Of a DNA stretch of 32,243 bases, positions 6,609 to 15,240 are shown piece after piece. This DNA comes from Candidatus Gastranaerophilales bacterium (GTDB lineage: Bacteria > Cyanobacteriota > Vampirovibrionia > Gastranaerophilales > Gastranaerophilaceae). Under the pieces are notes generated by a model. It saw only the letters and a program-made list of their open reading frames with translations, searched no databases and had not been told where the DNA came from. The stretch is taken from NCBI GenBank assembly GCA_944326615.1, contig CALVEO010000021.1, forward strand, positions 1-32,243, read 5' to 3'. Position 1 is the stretch's first letter. The number at the start of each line of letters is the position of its first letter. Made by a program: the position numbers and the translations under genes.

Positions 6609-8333
6609 TTAGAGGTTTTGTTTGAAAATTTTATCGCAATAATTTTCAATATTTGGAGTATCTATCTCAAATACATGTACTCTTGCTGGCCCTAAATCAA
6701 CGCAGAGTTCATTATCTCTTGCCTGAAGAATACTTTCTTTTCCATAAGACGGAAGCAGGTTATTTAATTCCTGACCGGCTTTGAGGGTCGGAACTTTAAT
6801 TATTCCGGCAACAGAACGATTTACGTTTTTGTTTGCAACTACAAGAAGTGTTTTGCCGTTGAGATGTCTTGCATAAGCAATAATCTGGTCGTTTTTATCC
6901 TGTTCTTTATCTAACTGAATGAATGTTCCTTTTGTAATTACGTCATTATATTTATCTCTCATTTTGAAAGCACTTGTCATAAACTGCCCGATTTCCGGTT
7001 CTTTGCCGCCTGGTTTTCGTGAGAGATTAAAAATGTCAAGTCTTCCTGTGTGAACTGTCATTTCATGGTTATCGGTTTCAGTTACGGGGTTGTATTTATT
7101 TTCGTATGAATATGAATAATTATCACCTGATTGATAACCGTCTAATATATACGGGTTAAGCATCGGCAGTGTTGCCTGCAAGCCCATAGTAAGGTTGCAG
7201 TAATCCCTTCCGCCATGGAACATTGGTGAAATGTCATCGTGTGTTGCAAATGAGCCTATTAAAGATTTTCCTTTAGGCAGTCTGTATGACATATCAAGCT
7301 GTTCTTTTACATAATCCATAAATGTTGATGCATTAGGCCATTCATGGAAAATGTGATATTGTCCGTAAATTAAGTCAAATCCTGCTCTTAAAGAATCTTC
7401 CGGTCTGTCGTAAGGCATATTTGCCTGCGGAGAGGCATCTTCATAAGTATAAGTTTCTGCAAGCCAGCCGAATTCAGGATCACGCATGTGTGAATAAGGA
7501 ATTAAAACATCCCAGAACTCAGCAGGTTTTGTTCTTGCAACATCGACTCTTACACCGTCAACCCCTGCATCTATTAACATATCTATTAATTGTTTATGAT
7601 ATGCAAGAAGTTTCGGATTTAATGTTCGTTTACCTTCATCCTCCCAGGGCTGTAACATTCTGATATCGTTCCATCCCTGCGGGGTTTTTGCAAGTCCGTC
7701 TTTTTCTTTTGCCATCAAATCAGGCATATTTAAAAACATTTCGTAAGATGCACAGCTCGGAATATCTACCATTACTCTGATTCCGCGTTTGTGGCATTCA
7801 TCTACAAATGCTTTAAATTGTTCTTTGTCGCTTCTTGGATCATTTTTATCTATAAGATTAGGATCAATTTCAAGCATATCTTTTGGTGCATAAACAGAAC
7901 CTGCCGTTCCCATAGCTTTTATTTTACCGGGTGTGCTTATCGGAAGTACATGGAGGGTATTAAAGCCTTGAGCCTTTACTTCATCTAATCTTTCTATTGC
8001 ATTTAAAAATGTGCCGCATTGTTCGTTTCCGTCAATATATTCATTTCCGTTAAGATCTTTTGCGTTGAATGTTCTAGGCACTATTGCCAGAATTTTGGCT
8101 TGATTATGCTGGAATAATGATTTTAAATCATTGTGATAATCAACGGGTGCAGTATTTTCAGCTTTTTTTACTGCAGGTGTGTTAATCATTGCAAGGTTAT
8201 TAAGATATGCGCTTATCAGGCCTGATTTTGAGGTATTGTCAGGTTCAGACACATTTGTATTAACCTGAGTCTGCGGTTGAGAATTATTTACTTGTTGAAG
8301 CTTTAAAGAAAGCAGATTTGTTGAGTTTATCAT
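6609..8333 (-). CDS. GH13 (alpha-amylase) family protein, apparently without signal peptide
   Basis: A 574-residue protein with a GH13 TIM barrel at about residues 80-470. The conserved regions are visible: region II GVRVDVARTKP with nucleophile Asp264, region III WLAETYTYED with acid/base Glu293, and region IV SFATHDD with His365-Asp366. Region I (VMVDIPSCASYE) keeps the Asp but lacks the usual Asn-His. A small C-terminal beta domain follows (about 480-560). The first 65 residues are Asn/Gln/Ser-rich and disordered, with no signal peptide. Activity on an alpha-glucan or related sugar is expected; the exact reaction cannot be told. The start codon overlaps the stop of the upstream gene (ATGA), indicating translational coupling to two unknown membrane proteins. 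Confidence 0.85.
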   Translation of the reverse strand: MINSTNLLSLKLQQVNNSQPQTQVNTNVSEPDNTSKSGLISAYLNNLAMINTPAVKKAENTAPVDYHNDLKSLFQHNQAKILAIVPRTFNAKDLNGNEYIDGNEQCGTFLNAIERLDEVKAQGFNTLHVLPISTPGKIKAMGTAGSVYAPKDMLEIDPNLIDKNDPRSDKEQFKAFVDECHKRGIRVMVDIPSCASYEMFLNMPDLMAKEKDGLAKTPQGWNDIRMLQPWEDEGKRTLNPKLLAYHKQLIDMLIDAGVDGVRVDVARTKPAEFWDVLIPYSHMRDPEFGWLAETYTYEDASPQANMPYDRPEDSLRAGFDLIYGQYHIFHEWPNASTFMDYVKEQLDMSYRLPKGKSLIGSFATHDDISPMFHGGRDYCNLTMGLQATLPMLNPYILDGYQSGDNYSYSYENKYNPVTETDNHEMTVHTGRLDIFNLSRKPGGKEPEIGQFMTSAFKMRDKYNDVITKGTFIQLDKEQDKNDQIIAYARHLNGKTLLVVANKNVNRSVAGIIKVPTLKAGQELNNLLPSYGKESILQARDNELCVDLGPARVHVFEIDTPNIENYCDKIFKQNL

Positions 8334-10924
8334 TTTGCACTACCTTGTTTGGAATTTTTTGTTTTTCCGAAGAAGAATTGAGCGAGAACTGTTACACCTA
8401 ACAGGGCTGCTCCGAATGTTCCGAATATTTTAAACCATTTATTTGAATTATAGAATTGTTTGCCTGATTTAAAGAAAAATTCATCTGGTGCAATACCTGT
8501 TAACAGGAATTTTAAATCTGAACCTGCATCGCTTTCTGGCCTAATTCTATGACGCGGTTTAAGCATATAGTTTTCACCACCGATTTTATCCAGAACAAGT
8601 TCTCTATAGTTCATTACTTCATCTTCAATTAAACTGCCTTTTAGAATATCCGCGGTTTCCGGATTTAATTTTTCTTCAAACATAAGCTGCATAGCACGCT
8701 GATAGAAGTATTTATCTCCCGGGATATCTGCAGTGCCGGCGGCACGTCCGTAATAATTATTGATTACTTTCCCATTTTCAACAACAAGCGGGCTGGTATC
8801 TGTTGACGGATGCGGATTTCTCTGCATATAGAATTTTGTTGCGTTATCTGAAGAGTGCCCTTCAAGAGTAATTATTTTACATAATTCAATTATTTCTTCT
8901 TTTATTTCTCTCGGATACATATTTATAGAATTCATATTATTAGCCTGTTTGGCTATTCTTCTGTAGAAATCCATAGTGTTGATAAGTCTGTAGAATGAAC
9001 TCTTTACACCGAGCAGTCTGTCAGAAACAAAAACTTTTTGGATATTTTTAGCTGTTCCGACAGTATCATCAGGATTAAAGCCGGCAATTGCTCTTGAAAG
9101 ATTTTCAAAATCTTTTTCTCCCACTTCTGCCAGAGCATTTGCATAAGCATTAAATTCTTTATCAACAATAGTATCGTAAGCAGATCTTGCTGCAACTTTT
9201 TGTTTATCATTAAGATTTTCTTCTTTTTTCAAAATAGATGCGGATATATCACTTGGTTTAATCTGGTTATTAATTTGTGCGATTTTGGCGACCAGACTTT
9301 TCATAACCTTTTTATACAACTCATCGTCAGAAACAATTTGTTCTATTTTATTTCTGACTAAGCCTCCGACAAGATTTCTGTCTGCTCTTACCTGTTTGAT
9401 TTCTTTATAATTAATTCCAAAAATCTTTAATATATCTTTAGATATATCATTCCAATAGTTTGCTATTACGGTTTCCGGAGCTGAACCGACTTTTATAGCA
9501 GCATATTCATCAAGTGCTGATGTTTTTGCTGAAAAATCATCAGTTATTTGTGCAACATGACGAAGTTTTGCCTGAATAGTAGTATCAAATTTGACGCCTG
9601 GAACTTTATACAGTGCTTTATCTACAGGGTGATCTGCAGATTTGGTATTTGATATCATTTGCTGGATAAAGCGCCAGTCATATTGAGATTCTTCCGGTAC
9701 ACTCTTATTATATTTTTTTAGTCTAGCCTGAATTGTTTTTGTAATTTTGTTTTTTATAGCCTGAAATTCTTTAGTCTCTTTTGCTGTATTAAAGAAATTG
9801 TTATCTTTAAATAATTTTATCATTGCATCTTCATTAGGTACAACAGCATTAATAAGAGCATCATCGATTTTTTGATTTTTAAATAGTTTTTTTAGATTTT
9901 TACTTATATCTTTTGCTGTATTATCATCTATTGTATAAACTTTGTCAGATGTCATGAGATTTTTTAAATCTTCTTTAAGACTTTCTGATGTAACCGGATC
10001 AAGTCTTAATGAAAATGCATCTGTAATTTTTTCAATTAAATTATTGTCAACCGGTTTGTTTCCATATAGAGATATAATTTCTTCAAGCTTATTGCTTATT
10101 GTATGTGTTTTGTATTTTTCAGAGTATTTATCAAGATTGTTTAAAATTTTATCAGCTTTTTTATTTTTTCTGTCATTAAGCCATTTTGCAAGATAAGGTT
10201 CTGTCCTGTTGCAGATAAGGGCACTCATAACAGGAGTTGCGAAGCCGGCGGTTAACATCCATAATGTGTTATTCTGGATTGCTATTTTTTTCATTTTTTC
10301 CTGAATGGCTTCGCGTCTGTTTGGAATATTTTTAGGCACTCCTAATCTGTTGCCTATTTTTTGAATTTCTTTATCGGAATATAAATCCCAGGGAATAAAC
10401 TGCGGATCCTGATAGAAAGGTTTCTTACGGCCGAAGCTGTCTTCATACTGTTTTTGTACGTTAATTCCATGGATTAAATATGCAGGAAGCTGAATTGCGA
10501 GTTTTGGCCAGATTGCCATTGATGCAAGGAAAGAGCCTAAGCCTATAAACTCCATCCCTTTAGTCATGGGAGTTTGTTTTCTGGTAAACAGATAACCTGC
10601 AATTGCAAGTCCGCCTATTTTTAATCCTACATCATTAAGTTTTCCAAGCTCATGGTCATTAGCTTTGCCGTTTACTGCATGTTTGAAAGCTTTTGCATCA
10701 TATATAGTATCTTTTACCATTAAGGCCGGCATGTTAAATATATTGCCGTTAATTAAGTGTCCTTTACCCTCAAGAGGTTTAATAAATGTTCTATTATTGA
10801 GTTCATGCTCAATATCAAAATGAGGCTTAGGTTTTTTGTTCGGGTCCTGAGCTTTTCTGTTTCCGGATGTTGGTTTAGATGATGTTCCGGATGCTATGTA
10901 ATTGTGTATTAAATTTGTTGTCAT
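8330..10924 (-). CDS. large unknown membrane-anchored protein, paralogue of its upstream neighbour
   Basis: An 864-residue protein of no recognised family. Residues 1-40 are Pro/Lys/Ser-rich and disordered. Hydrophobic segments lie at about 99-113, 126-152 and 219-237, and one more at about 830-852, close to the basic C-terminus. The long middle part (250-820) is charged and mostly helical. Residues 128-240 resemble the neighbour upstream: P-x-x-L-x-x-GI(N/D)(V/I) followed by Y, then (P)WDLY, K-x-G-x-x-LG, and LW-x-x-TG-x-A. It follows that gene after one base and overlaps the GH13 gene by four, so the three are one operon. Function unknown. Confidence 0.75.
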   Translation of the reverse strand: MTTNLIHNYIASGTSSKPTSGNRKAQDPNKKPKPHFDIEHELNNRTFIKPLEGKGHLINGNIFNMPALMVKDTIYDAKAFKHAVNGKANDHELGKLNDVGLKIGGLAIAGYLFTRKQTPMTKGMEFIGLGSFLASMAIWPKLAIQLPAYLIHGINVQKQYEDSFGRKKPFYQDPQFIPWDLYSDKEIQKIGNRLGVPKNIPNRREAIQEKMKKIAIQNNTLWMLTAGFATPVMSALICNRTEPYLAKWLNDRKNKKADKILNNLDKYSEKYKTHTISNKLEEIISLYGNKPVDNNLIEKITDAFSLRLDPVTSESLKEDLKNLMTSDKVYTIDDNTAKDISKNLKKLFKNQKIDDALINAVVPNEDAMIKLFKDNNFFNTAKETKEFQAIKNKITKTIQARLKKYNKSVPEESQYDWRFIQQMISNTKSADHPVDKALYKVPGVKFDTTIQAKLRHVAQITDDFSAKTSALDEYAAIKVGSAPETVIANYWNDISKDILKIFGINYKEIKQVRADRNLVGGLVRNKIEQIVSDDELYKKVMKSLVAKIAQINNQIKPSDISASILKKEENLNDKQKVAARSAYDTIVDKEFNAYANALAEVGEKDFENLSRAIAGFNPDDTVGTAKNIQKVFVSDRLLGVKSSFYRLINTMDFYRRIAKQANNMNSINMYPREIKEEIIELCKIITLEGHSSDNATKFYMQRNPHPSTDTSPLVVENGKVINNYYGRAAGTADIPGDKYFYQRAMQLMFEEKLNPETADILKGSLIEDEVMNYRELVLDKIGGENYMLKPRHRIRPESDAGSDLKFLLTGIAPDEFFFKSGKQFYNSNKWFKIFGTFGAALLGVTVLAQFFFGKTKNSKQGSAK

Positions 10925-10925
10925 A

Positions 10926-11966
10926 TTAGTTTACCACGTATTTTTCGTCTTTTTTGATTACATCCGCTGCATCAACTTTGGAAGGTTTTTGAGAACTGTG
11001 CATAGTATTAGCTACACCTATAATGGATGATAAAACTGATGCCCCTATTAAGATTTTTCCGGCATGTTTTGTTAAGCCTTTGCCTTCCCCTTTATAAAGT
11101 GCTTTAGCGCTTTTTACGAAATTTTCTCCAAATGACGTGAGGGTTTTGCCAAATTCTTTACCTTTCCAGAATTTGAAAGTCATTACGTTAAAGAAATTTT
11201 CCCATGGTTTTTGAAAAGCAAGTGCAACGCCTGTTGCAGCCCACAGATATGAAGATATATTTTTTGCAAGATTTGCTTTTACTACAATTTCTCTAATGCG
11301 GGATTTAACTTCTTGATCAGAATCATTTAATCCGGTACCCATACCGAGTTTTTTTGCAATTTTGTCATATCTGAAGTTTCTTTCTTCTCCTTTTCCTACA
11401 TCTCCGTAATATAAATCATAACGGGGAAATTCGACACTTTCAAAAACTTTGTGATGTTCTATACTTGTAATATCTGTATCATTAACATCGTCCGGAAGTT
11501 CGTAATTAACTTTTGCATAAGGTCTTTCAATATCAATTCCTGTCATAAGATGAACAGGCGTGCTGATAAATGATTTTGATATACTTTTTGCAAGACCGTA
11601 AAAGATTACGCCGAGCGCCAGTTTTTTCCCGAGCGGTTTAGCTTTCATCTGGTCAAAATTTGAATAGGAATTTACAGGACCGATAAATACATTCATCAAC
11701 ATTAAACTTCCTATTAAATATGGAACATTTCCCATAGTTAAAAATTCATAGAAGTTTGCGTTTCTGCTCCCTTTTAGTCCTTTGGCAGGATAAACAGTAA
11801 AAGCATTTGTTAGTTTATCAATAGCTATATCGGTGCGTGTGGCAAGATTATTTTTTAAAAGCGTATCATGATTATATTTGAGAGCTTTTTTATCTTTTTC
11901 ATTGCCGTCTGCAGAAAAATTTATGCTGTTTTTCGGATTAATTGTATTGTTAACAGGTAAAATCAT
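10926..11966 (-). CDS. unknown membrane protein, shorter paralogue of the 864-residue protein
   Basis: A 346-residue protein if started at the ATG at 11966, which has GGAG five bases upstream; an ATG at 11984 is in frame but has no ribosome-binding site. Near the N-terminus is SINFSADG, then a hydrophobic stretch (YLIGSLMLMNVFIGPV), more at LALGVIFYGLA and SSYLWAATGVALAF, and a last one at GKILIGASVLSSIIGVA close to the C-terminus. The central part (STPVHLMTGIDIERPYAK; FPRYDLYYGD; IAKKLGMGTG; LWAATGVA) matches the downstream protein. First gene of a three-gene operon ending in a GH13 enzyme. Function unknown. Confidence 0.75.
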   Translation of the reverse strand: MILPVNNTINPKNSINFSADGNEKDKKALKYNHDTLLKNNLATRTDIAIDKLTNAFTVYPAKGLKGSRNANFYEFLTMGNVPYLIGSLMLMNVFIGPVNSYSNFDQMKAKPLGKKLALGVIFYGLAKSISKSFISTPVHLMTGIDIERPYAKVNYELPDDVNDTDITSIEHHKVFESVEFPRYDLYYGDVGKGEERNFRYDKIAKKLGMGTGLNDSDQEVKSRIREIVVKANLAKNISSYLWAATGVALAFQKPWENFFNVMTFKFWKGKEFGKTLTSFGENFVKSAKALYKGEGKGLTKHAGKILIGASVLSSIIGVANTMHSSQKPSKVDAADVIKKDEKYVVN

Positions 11967-12008
11967 TTTTACTCCACACATCAATGCATTTATATAAGAT
12001 GCGTAAAT

Positions 12009-12037
12009 ATTATTTTTTGACAGTAATTTTTAATCAA
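12009..12037 (-). promoter_or_regulatory. possible promoter of the membrane-pair/GH13 operon
   Basis: On the minus strand TTGATT (plus 12032-12037), 17 bases, AATAAT (plus 12009-12014). The region is very AT-rich, so a chance match is possible. Confidence 0.4.
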
Positions 12038-12062
12038 TTTTACATTTTTTAACAAAAAATTT

Positions 12063-12908
12063 TTAAGTAAAAATTGTGAAAAATACTGCGGTGAAAATTC
12101 CGGCTATCAGGCAGTAATAGCCGAATATTGCAAGTGAAAATTTTGAAATAAATTTCATAAAATATTTTATACATAAATAACCGACAACAGCGGATACTAA
12201 TGTACCTGCAATAATTGCATTCCAGTTATAGAGCATGGCTTCATGGATATCAATTTTAATCAGCGGATAAACCATTGATGCTCCGAGTATTATCGGAATG
12301 CTTAAAAGGAAAGAATATCTTGCGGCTGTAACTCTGTCTAATCCGCAGAATAATCCTGTGGCAATAGTCCATCCTGAGCGTGAAAATCCAGGCAGGGCAG
12401 CTAAACCTTGAGCAAGCCCTATGAGGATTGATGTTTTTAAATCAACATCATTTCGTTTTTCCTCAATTTTTTTAGATTTATATTCACTGTATAAAAGAGT
12501 GAAACCGGTTATAAAAAGTAAAATCCCGACGACAGATGGTGTGTAAACGAGTTTTTCCGCTACTTCATTAATCGGCAGTGCCAGTGCAACAGTAATAATT
12601 GTACCGGCTATGATATATAATCCTAATTTTGCTTCTTTATCAGTCCAATCTTTTGTTTTATAAGCATGCCACATAGCTTTTAAAATATTTGCTATATCTT
12701 TTCTAAAAAAGATTAATACTGCAATAAGAGTTCCAAGATGAACCATAATATCAAAAAAGACTTCTTCATTTGATGTTTGAACGATTTCAATACCTTTTAT
12801 TACTTTATAAAAATTTGACGTAAATACAAGGTGAGCAGAACTTGATATTGGCAAAAATTCGCTCAATCCCTGTACTATCCCCATTAATATAGCCTGTATA
12901 AAATTCAT
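12063..12908 (-). CDS. uppP: undecaprenyl-diphosphatase (UppP/BacA)
   Basis: A 281-residue integral membrane protein with about eight hydrophobic segments. It removes a phosphate from undecaprenyl pyrophosphate, recycling the lipid carrier for peptidoglycan and surface polysaccharides, and gives bacitracin tolerance. Both signature regions are intact: GLSEFLPISSSAHL near the N-terminus, with the catalytic Glu, and the later LPGFSRSGWTIATG with the key Ser-Arg. Length is normal. GAGAGGGG precedes the ATG. It lies between the membrane-pair operon and queD, in the same orientation as both but separated by gaps of about 100 bases. Confidence 0.95.
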   Translation of the reverse strand: MNFIQAILMGIVQGLSEFLPISSSAHLVFTSNFYKVIKGIEIVQTSNEEVFFDIMVHLGTLIAVLIFFRKDIANILKAMWHAYKTKDWTDKEAKLGLYIIAGTIITVALALPINEVAEKLVYTPSVVGILLFITGFTLLYSEYKSKKIEEKRNDVDLKTSILIGLAQGLAALPGFSRSGWTIATGLFCGLDRVTAARYSFLLSIPIILGASMVYPLIKIDIHEAMLYNWNAIIAGTLVSAVVGYLCIKYFMKFISKFSLAIFGYYCLIAGIFTAVFFTIFT

Positions 12909-13015
12909 TATTTTCCCCTCTCTATTACTGTTAAGTTTATAATCGTAAGGCCGTAGAAATATCTATAACATAAAAGAAACTTTGGAAGCTGTCTCCGAAT
13001 TTTCGGTCTATTTTG

Positions 13016-13378
13016 CTATTCTTCTTCAAAATAAGAGCAGCATGAAGTCTGTGTTTCCCATACTGTTACTTTGCTTAACAGTACTACTTTTTCCTTCAGT
13101 TTGTTATAAATAAACATTGATATCATTTCACTTGAAGGACTTTCTCCTTTAAATTCAGGCAAAGCGTTTAAATCCTTATGATCAAGCATATCCAAAACTG
13201 TTTTTAATTCTTTTTTTAAAACTTTGTAGTCCATTAAAATATTGCTTTTATCAAGTGTATCGCCTTTTACGAATACTTCTACCATCCAGTTATGTCCATG
13301 TTGATTTTCACATTCTCCTTCATAGTTTAAAAGATGGTGAGCTGCGGCAAAAAAAGCCTGTGTTTTAATTTCAAACAT
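13016..13378 (-). CDS. queD: 6-carboxy-tetrahydropterin synthase family protein
   Basis: A 120-residue 6-pyruvoyl-tetrahydropterin synthase-fold protein. Zinc ligands His15, His27 and His29 are visible (AAAHHLLN and NQHGHNW), with the catalytic Cys23 in GECENQHGH. MLDHKDLN supplies the second catalytic pair (Asp-His) and WETQTSCCSY the pterin-anchoring Glu. QueD makes 6-carboxy-5,6,7,8-tetrahydropterin from 7,8-dihydroneopterin triphosphate for queuosine. No other queuosine genes are nearby, so the assignment rests on family. Follows kdsC directly, with the start one base beyond the kdsC stop. Confidence 0.9.
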   Translation of the reverse strand: MFEIKTQAFFAAAHHLLNYEGECENQHGHNWMVEVFVKGDTLDKSNILMDYKVLKKELKTVLDMLDHKDLNALPEFKGESPSSEMISMFIYNKLKEKVVLLSKVTVWETQTSCCSYFEEE

Positions 13379-13846
13379 TTATATCCCCTTTTTCAGTATG
13401 TAATCACAAAATTCTCTAACTGCTCCGCGTCCGCCGTTTTTGGTTGAAATAAAATTTGCAATAGCTTTAACTTCCTCAACGGCGTCATTTGGGCATCCTT
13501 TCAGTGCAACTTTTTCAAGTATGCATATATCAGGGAGATCATCTCCCATATAAGCTATTTCGTCAAATGTTATATTATATTTCTGCATAATATTTTCAAG
13601 TGTTGCTATTTTATTTTTTGAGCCTTGGTGTAATTCCGTTATATTCAAATTTTTAGCGCGGTGGAATACGGTTCCGTTTTCACGTGCGGTAATTATTGCA
13701 GTAATTATTCCGGCTTTATTAAGATTTACAATTCCCTGACCGTCTTTTGCATTAAAGGTTTTATATTCATGACCGTTTTCATCAAAAGTAAGGCTTCCGT
13801 CAGTTAAAACTCCATCAACATCAAAAGCTGCAAGTTTTATAGCCAT
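13379..13846 (-). CDS. kdsC: 3-deoxy-D-manno-octulosonate 8-phosphate phosphatase
   Basis: A 155-residue HAD-superfamily phosphatase without a cap domain. The nucleophile motif is FDVDGVLTDGSLTF near the N-terminus, motif II is IITARE, and motif III/IV is AYMGDDLPDICIL. The C-terminal GGRGAVREFCDYIL is characteristic of KdsC. It converts Kdo-8-phosphate to Kdo for lipopolysaccharide inner core. The ATG at 13846 (MAIKLAAFDVDG) is preferred; an upstream in-frame TTG would overlap kdsD. Only one base separates it from the kdsD stop, consistent with coupling. Confidence 0.93.
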   Translation of the reverse strand: MAIKLAAFDVDGVLTDGSLTFDENGHEYKTFNAKDGQGIVNLNKAGIITAIITARENGTVFHRAKNLNITELHQGSKNKIATLENIMQKYNITFDEIAYMGDDLPDICILEKVALKGCPNDAVEEVKAIANFISTKNGGRGAVREFCDYILKKGI

Positions 13847-13847
13847 A

Positions 13848-14834
13848 TTATGCAACCCCTGCTTTCAATAAATCATGGATATGTATAACTCCTATTGGTT
13901 TATTATACTCATCAACAACGGCTAGAGCTGTGATTGAATATTTTTCCATAAGGTTTAATGCGCTTGCGCCGTAATCTGTTTTTGAAATATGTTTAGGATT
14001 TACCGACATTACATCTTTAGCAAGAAGTGGTCTGATATTTTCGTATTTAATAAGAGTTCTTCTTATATCACCGTCTGTGAGTACACCTGTTAGAATTCCG
14101 TTTGAATTTACGATCATTGCCATGCCGAGTTTCTTTTCTGATATCAGTTTAATTACGTCGGCAAAGCTGTCCTCTTCTTTTGCAATCGGAAGTTTTTCAA
14201 TATCTGTAAGCATAAGGTCTGCCACTTTGTATGTAAAGCCTTTGCCAAGTGCTCCTGATGGGTGGAAGATAAGGAAATCTTCTTCAGAAAAACCTCTTTT
14301 TTCAAGCAGACATACAGAGAGAGCATCCCCCATTGCAAGAGTCGCTGTTGTACTGGCTGTCGGGGCTTTATTCAACGGACAGGCTTCTTTTTCTACGGAA
14401 ATATCAAGTGTAACATCTGATGCATGAGCAAGAGTCGAATTCATTTTCCCTGTCATACCAATCATTGTTACACCAAATCTTTTAATTAACGGAAGAAGAT
14501 TTAGCAGTTCCTGTGTTTCTCCGCTGTTTGAAATTGCAATTACAACATCGTTTCTTGTAATAATGCCGGAATCGCCATGTGTGCTTTCTGCCGGGTGAAG
14601 AAAGTATGATGGTGTTCCGGTAGAAGTTAAGGTAGCGGCAATTTTTCGTCCGATAAGGCCTGATTTGCCCATACCTGTCACAATTACCCTGCCTTTACAG
14701 TTATAGAGAATGTCTACTGCTTTATCAAATTCTTCACCTATATTATTTTTCAGGCGAAGAATTGAATTAGCTTCAATATCAAGAACTTCTTTTGCTAAAT
14801 TGTTAATCTTACTTCTATCCATCATTATTTCCAT
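13848..14834 (-). CDS. kdsD: arabinose-5-phosphate isomerase
   Basis: A 328-residue protein with an N-terminal SIS sugar-isomerase domain (VTGMGKSGLIGRKIAATLTS; HPAESTHGDSGI; ISNSGETQELL) and two C-terminal CBS domains at about 205-328. It interconverts ribulose-5-phosphate and arabinose-5-phosphate, the first step towards Kdo. Length is typical (about 325). First gene of the kdsD-kdsC-queD unit. Together with kdsC it argues for a lipopolysaccharide-containing outer membrane. GGGGAT lies about 9 bases before the first ATG; further ATGs at codons 4 and 5 are possible starts. Confidence 0.95.
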   Translation of the reverse strand: MEIMMDRSKINNLAKEVLDIEANSILRLKNNIGEEFDKAVDILYNCKGRVIVTGMGKSGLIGRKIAATLTSTGTPSYFLHPAESTHGDSGIITRNDVVIAISNSGETQELLNLLPLIKRFGVTMIGMTGKMNSTLAHASDVTLDISVEKEACPLNKAPTASTTATLAMGDALSVCLLEKRGFSEEDFLIFHPSGALGKGFTYKVADLMLTDIEKLPIAKEEDSFADVIKLISEKKLGMAMIVNSNGILTGVLTDGDIRRTLIKYENIRPLLAKDVMSVNPKHISKTDYGASALNLMEKYSITALAVVDEYNKPIGVIHIHDLLKAGVA

Positions 14835-14940
14835 TTTAAATAATCCCCTGTCTACAGAAATTATATAATAAATATCGTATAAAAGTATTAATTTATTATA
14901 AAATATTTAAATTTTGTTAAATTGCACCGAATTTTATTAT

Positions 14941-15207
14941 ATGAAAAAAAGTGATTTGTGTTATAGGTTTGACAATTCTGAATACAAACTTGAAAGATTT
15001 AAGAAATATGTTGAAAAATATGGTTATTCAAGAATAATAGCTGATTTTTCCGCATTGAATATTTTTGATGCTATAAAATTTGCAGTACTATCCTCTGTTT
15101 TTATTTCGCAAAATTATCCTTCGGGCCGACTGAAATGTAGAGGTTTAAACAGTGAATTTTCCGGATTTATGAACGATTTTTCAATAAAAAATTTAGAATT
15201 TGTATAA
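14941..15207 (+). CDS. small conserved-looking protein of unknown function
   Basis: An 88-residue protein from the ATG at 14941 (MKKSDLCYRFDN). A TTG at 14914 would add nine residues, but neither start has a clear Shine-Dalgarno. It contains charged helices followed by ADFSALNIFDAIKFAVLSSV, which reads like a structured alpha/beta segment, and RLKCRGLNSEFSGF. No membrane segment or known motif. It lies 33 bases before the ART-like gene in the same direction and may be co-transcribed with it. Confidence 0.55.
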   Translation: MKKSDLCYRFDNSEYKLERFKKYVEKYGYSRIIADFSALNIFDAIKFAVLSSVFISQNYPSGRLKCRGLNSEFSGFMNDFSIKNLEFV

Positions 15208-15240
15208 AATTGCGCAAAAAAATTTTTTCAGGAGTTTTAT

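Noticed and set aside
12957..13010. Terminator at the end of queD
   Set aside because: A CCGAA/TTCGG palindrome is present but has no T-run after it on the minus strand.
14860..14900. Promoters for kdsD and the small gene at 14941
   Set aside because: TATAAT-like boxes occur on both strands of this AT-rich gap, but none has a credible -35 at normal spacing.
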